Below are positions 62,567 to 64,000 of a DNA stretch of 64,000 nucleotides, piece after piece. Source of the stretch: Comamonas piscis (GTDB taxonomy: Bacteria; Pseudomonadota; Gammaproteobacteria; Burkholderiales; Burkholderiaceae_C). Within the stretch, counting starts at the first letter, position 1. The number at the start of each line of letters is the position of its first letter. A program made the position numbers and the translations under genes. The notes beneath the pieces are model-generated. The model saw only the letters and a program-made list of their open reading frames with translations, was not told the DNA's origin and did not search any database. The stretch covers positions 2,728,001 through 2,792,000 of the forward strand of contig NZ_CP058554.1 of assembly GCF_014109725.1 (NCBI RefSeq), given 5' to 3'.

Positions 62567-64000
62567 GACGGATAGACCTCGATAAAGGATTGCGTTTGCG
62601 TTGTGGCCAGGCCGGTGCCCACTTCCAGTGCTTCATTGCTGAGCGCATTCATGCAGGCCCATGCCAAATCAGAGTGGCCGGTGTCTTTGCTACGGCCTGC
62701 CGCGTAAGTCACGCTGCGACCACTGGCGGTCATCTCGCGTTTGATGGCCATGAATGAGGCGGCCAGTTCTTTGTTGCCAGCGTCCCACTGCAAGCGCTTG
62801 GACTTGATGACCTGCAGGGCTTTCATCACCAGCATGGTTTTGCTTTCCACGCTGTAGTTGATGCCTCGGGCAGCGGGGTAGAACTTGACCACCAGCTGGT
62901 AGACGGCATTGCCGATGCTGGTTTGGTCAATCGTGAGCTGCTGCACGTTGTAGGTGTCGCACACCTTTTTGATCTCGGCCGCCTGCGCTTCAAAGTCCAG
63001 GCCGCGCAGCTGGCGGGTGTACAGCACGCGCAGGGGGCCGCCCGGCGTCTCAGGCGGGGCCAGCACCACCAAGCCCGCGCTGTCACCGTTTAGGCTGGGG
63101 TCATAGCCCACCCATACCGGCTGCCAGCCAAAGGGCCGCTGAGTGAATGGCTTGAAGTCCTTCCAGACCTCCCAGCTGTCCACCAAGCAGGGCTGCAGGT
63201 TGGTCAGTGGGAAGACGCTAAAGGAGTCATCCACAAAGCCGCACATCAGCAGGTTTTCAAACTCGGGGTCGGAATACTCCAGCCGCAGCTCGTCAATGTC
63301 GAAAAGATCGCAGCCACCGGCCTCTGCGTCCAAGATGTTGACGATGTGGCGCCACACCTTGTCCTCGCCCGTGAAGCCGCCCGCCAGCTTGCCGTGGGTG
63401 ATATCGATATCGGTTTTGAACCGGCGCGCAAACTTCTTGGCGCTCCACAGCACATAGGCGGCGTGCTGGATGCTCGATGGCGTGCTGAAATAGGTTTTGC
63501 GCCATTTCTTGTGCATGGCCATGCCGCTGGCCACCTTGTTCAGGCGCTCAAAGTCAGCTGTCCAGAAGTACTCATCAAAGTAGAAATTTCCGTGATAGCC
63601 CTGCGCGGTGCGCGCATTGCTGCCCAAGAAGTAGAGGGTTGCGCCGTTGCCCAAAACGATGGGATCGCCCTTTAGCTCCACCTGGCAGACCTCAAAGACA
63701 AACGCCTGGATGTACTGCTTGAAGATGTGCGCCTGCGCCTTGCTGGCTGACAAGAAGATCTGATTGCGCCCCGTCTCCAGCGCATCAATCAGCGCTTCGC
63801 GGGCAAAGTACCAAGTGGCGCCGATCTGGCGGCTTTTAAGGATCTGTCGTGTGCGCTGGTGGCTGTTCTGCCACCAAGTGAGCTGGTACTTGAAGCACGA
63901 TTCAATGAATGCATCGTGCAGCTGCTCGATCTGCTCTTGCGTCAGGAAGTTTTTGATGGGCTGCTTTTTGGCGACTGCATTGCGCGCATCGATATTGGGA
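62563..64000 (-). CDS. P2-like terminase large subunit (gpP family), cut by the window edge
   Basis: Partial: the frame stays open to the right edge, so the start is outside. About 478 residues are visible of an expected 590. The ATPase has a Walker-like motif KSRQIGATWYFAREA (about 63,800-63,845 complement), and FDEYFWTADFERLNKVASGM is the Walker B and helicase-like region. The C-terminal nuclease (VGYDPSLNGDSAGLVVLAPP) is present. It packages DNA from cos. With the portal it defines a P2-like prophage whose structural genes must continue to the right. Confidence 0.95.
   Translation of the reverse strand, partial: PNIDARNAVAKKQPIKNFLTQEQIEQLHDAFIESCFKYQLTWWQNSHQRTRQILKSRQIGATWYFAREALIDALETGRNQIFLSASKAQAHIFKQYIQAFVFEVCQVELKGDPIVLGNGATLYFLGSNARTAQGYHGNFYFDEYFWTADFERLNKVASGMAMHKKWRKTYFSTPSSIQHAAYVLWSAKKFARRFKTDIDITHGKLAGGFTGEDKVWRHIVNILDAEAGGCDLFDIDELRLEYSDPEFENLLMCGFVDDSFSVFPLTNLQPCLVDSWEVWKDFKPFTQRPFGWQPVWVGYDPSLNGDSAGLVVLAPPETPGGPLRVLYTRQLRGLDFEAQAAEIKKVCDTYNVQQLTIDQTSIGNAVYQLVVKFYPAARGINYSVESKTMLVMKALQVIKSKRLQWDAGNKELAASFMAIKREMTASGRSVTYAAGRSKDTGHSDLAWACMNALSNEALEVGTGLATTQTQSFIEVYPS

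Overview
The window reads as chromosome of a high-GC betaproteobacterium of the Comamonadaceae, most like Comamonas or a close relative. The evidence is the exbB-exbD-lpxK-ycaR-kdsB-adk gene order, a Bug-family solute-binding protein, msrP-msrQ, several TonB receptors, and the close match of most proteins to betaproteobacterial families. This assignment is by recognition only; no database search was run.

Layout. 1-8.0 kb: tRNA-Thr(CGT), then a leftward run of fbp, a TPR-like secreted protein, pepN and a HAD phosphatase, then prfB with its programmed +1 frameshift and a Nudix hydrolase. 8.1-12.4 kb: tas, ybaK, plsY and a retropepsin-like protease, plus two copies of a palindromic repeat. 12.6-16.6 kb: a Fur-regulated siderophore receptor, yajQ and murB. 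16.6-21.9 kb: an MFS transporter and a basic amino acid ABC transporter (hisJQMP type). 22.3-32.7 kb: catabolic and metal genes, namely a ThDP enzyme, DUF2946 plus a TonB copper receptor, a CopD-like protein, two enoyl-CoA hydratases, a Bug protein and a MocR regulator. 32.8-37.5 kb: a small redox cluster, then lexA and an asparaginase facing away from each other over two SOS boxes. 37.6-44.5 kb: the adk/kdsB/lpxK/exbDB block and xseA. 44.7-52.4 kb: sodB and an iron island (receptor, FecI sigma, FecR, STN-type receptor, and a receptor remnant behind a Fur-like palindrome). 52.4-57.8 kb: an AT-rich stretch, a secreted protein of unknown function, msrPQ and a two-component system.

From about 57.8 kb the composition changes. 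Base composition drops and the genes become accessory: a small membrane protein, then a tightly spaced pair encoding a ParA-like ATPase and a RiboL-PSP-type HEPN protein with an intact R-x4-H motif. A G-rich non-coding stretch and the leftward terminase-large/portal (P-Q) pair of a P2-like prophage follow and run off the right end. In phage P2 the DNA next to Q and cos is where the accessory genes old and tin sit, so the ParA-HEPN pair is in a cargo position. It is the best candidate here for an undescribed anti-phage or toxin-type system.

The iron genes probably work as a unit: Fur boxes control the receptors, ExbB/ExbD energise them, and FecI/FecR sense through the STN-bearing receptor. The copper genes (DUF2946, methionine-rich receptor, CopD-like) likewise look like one functional neighbourhood.
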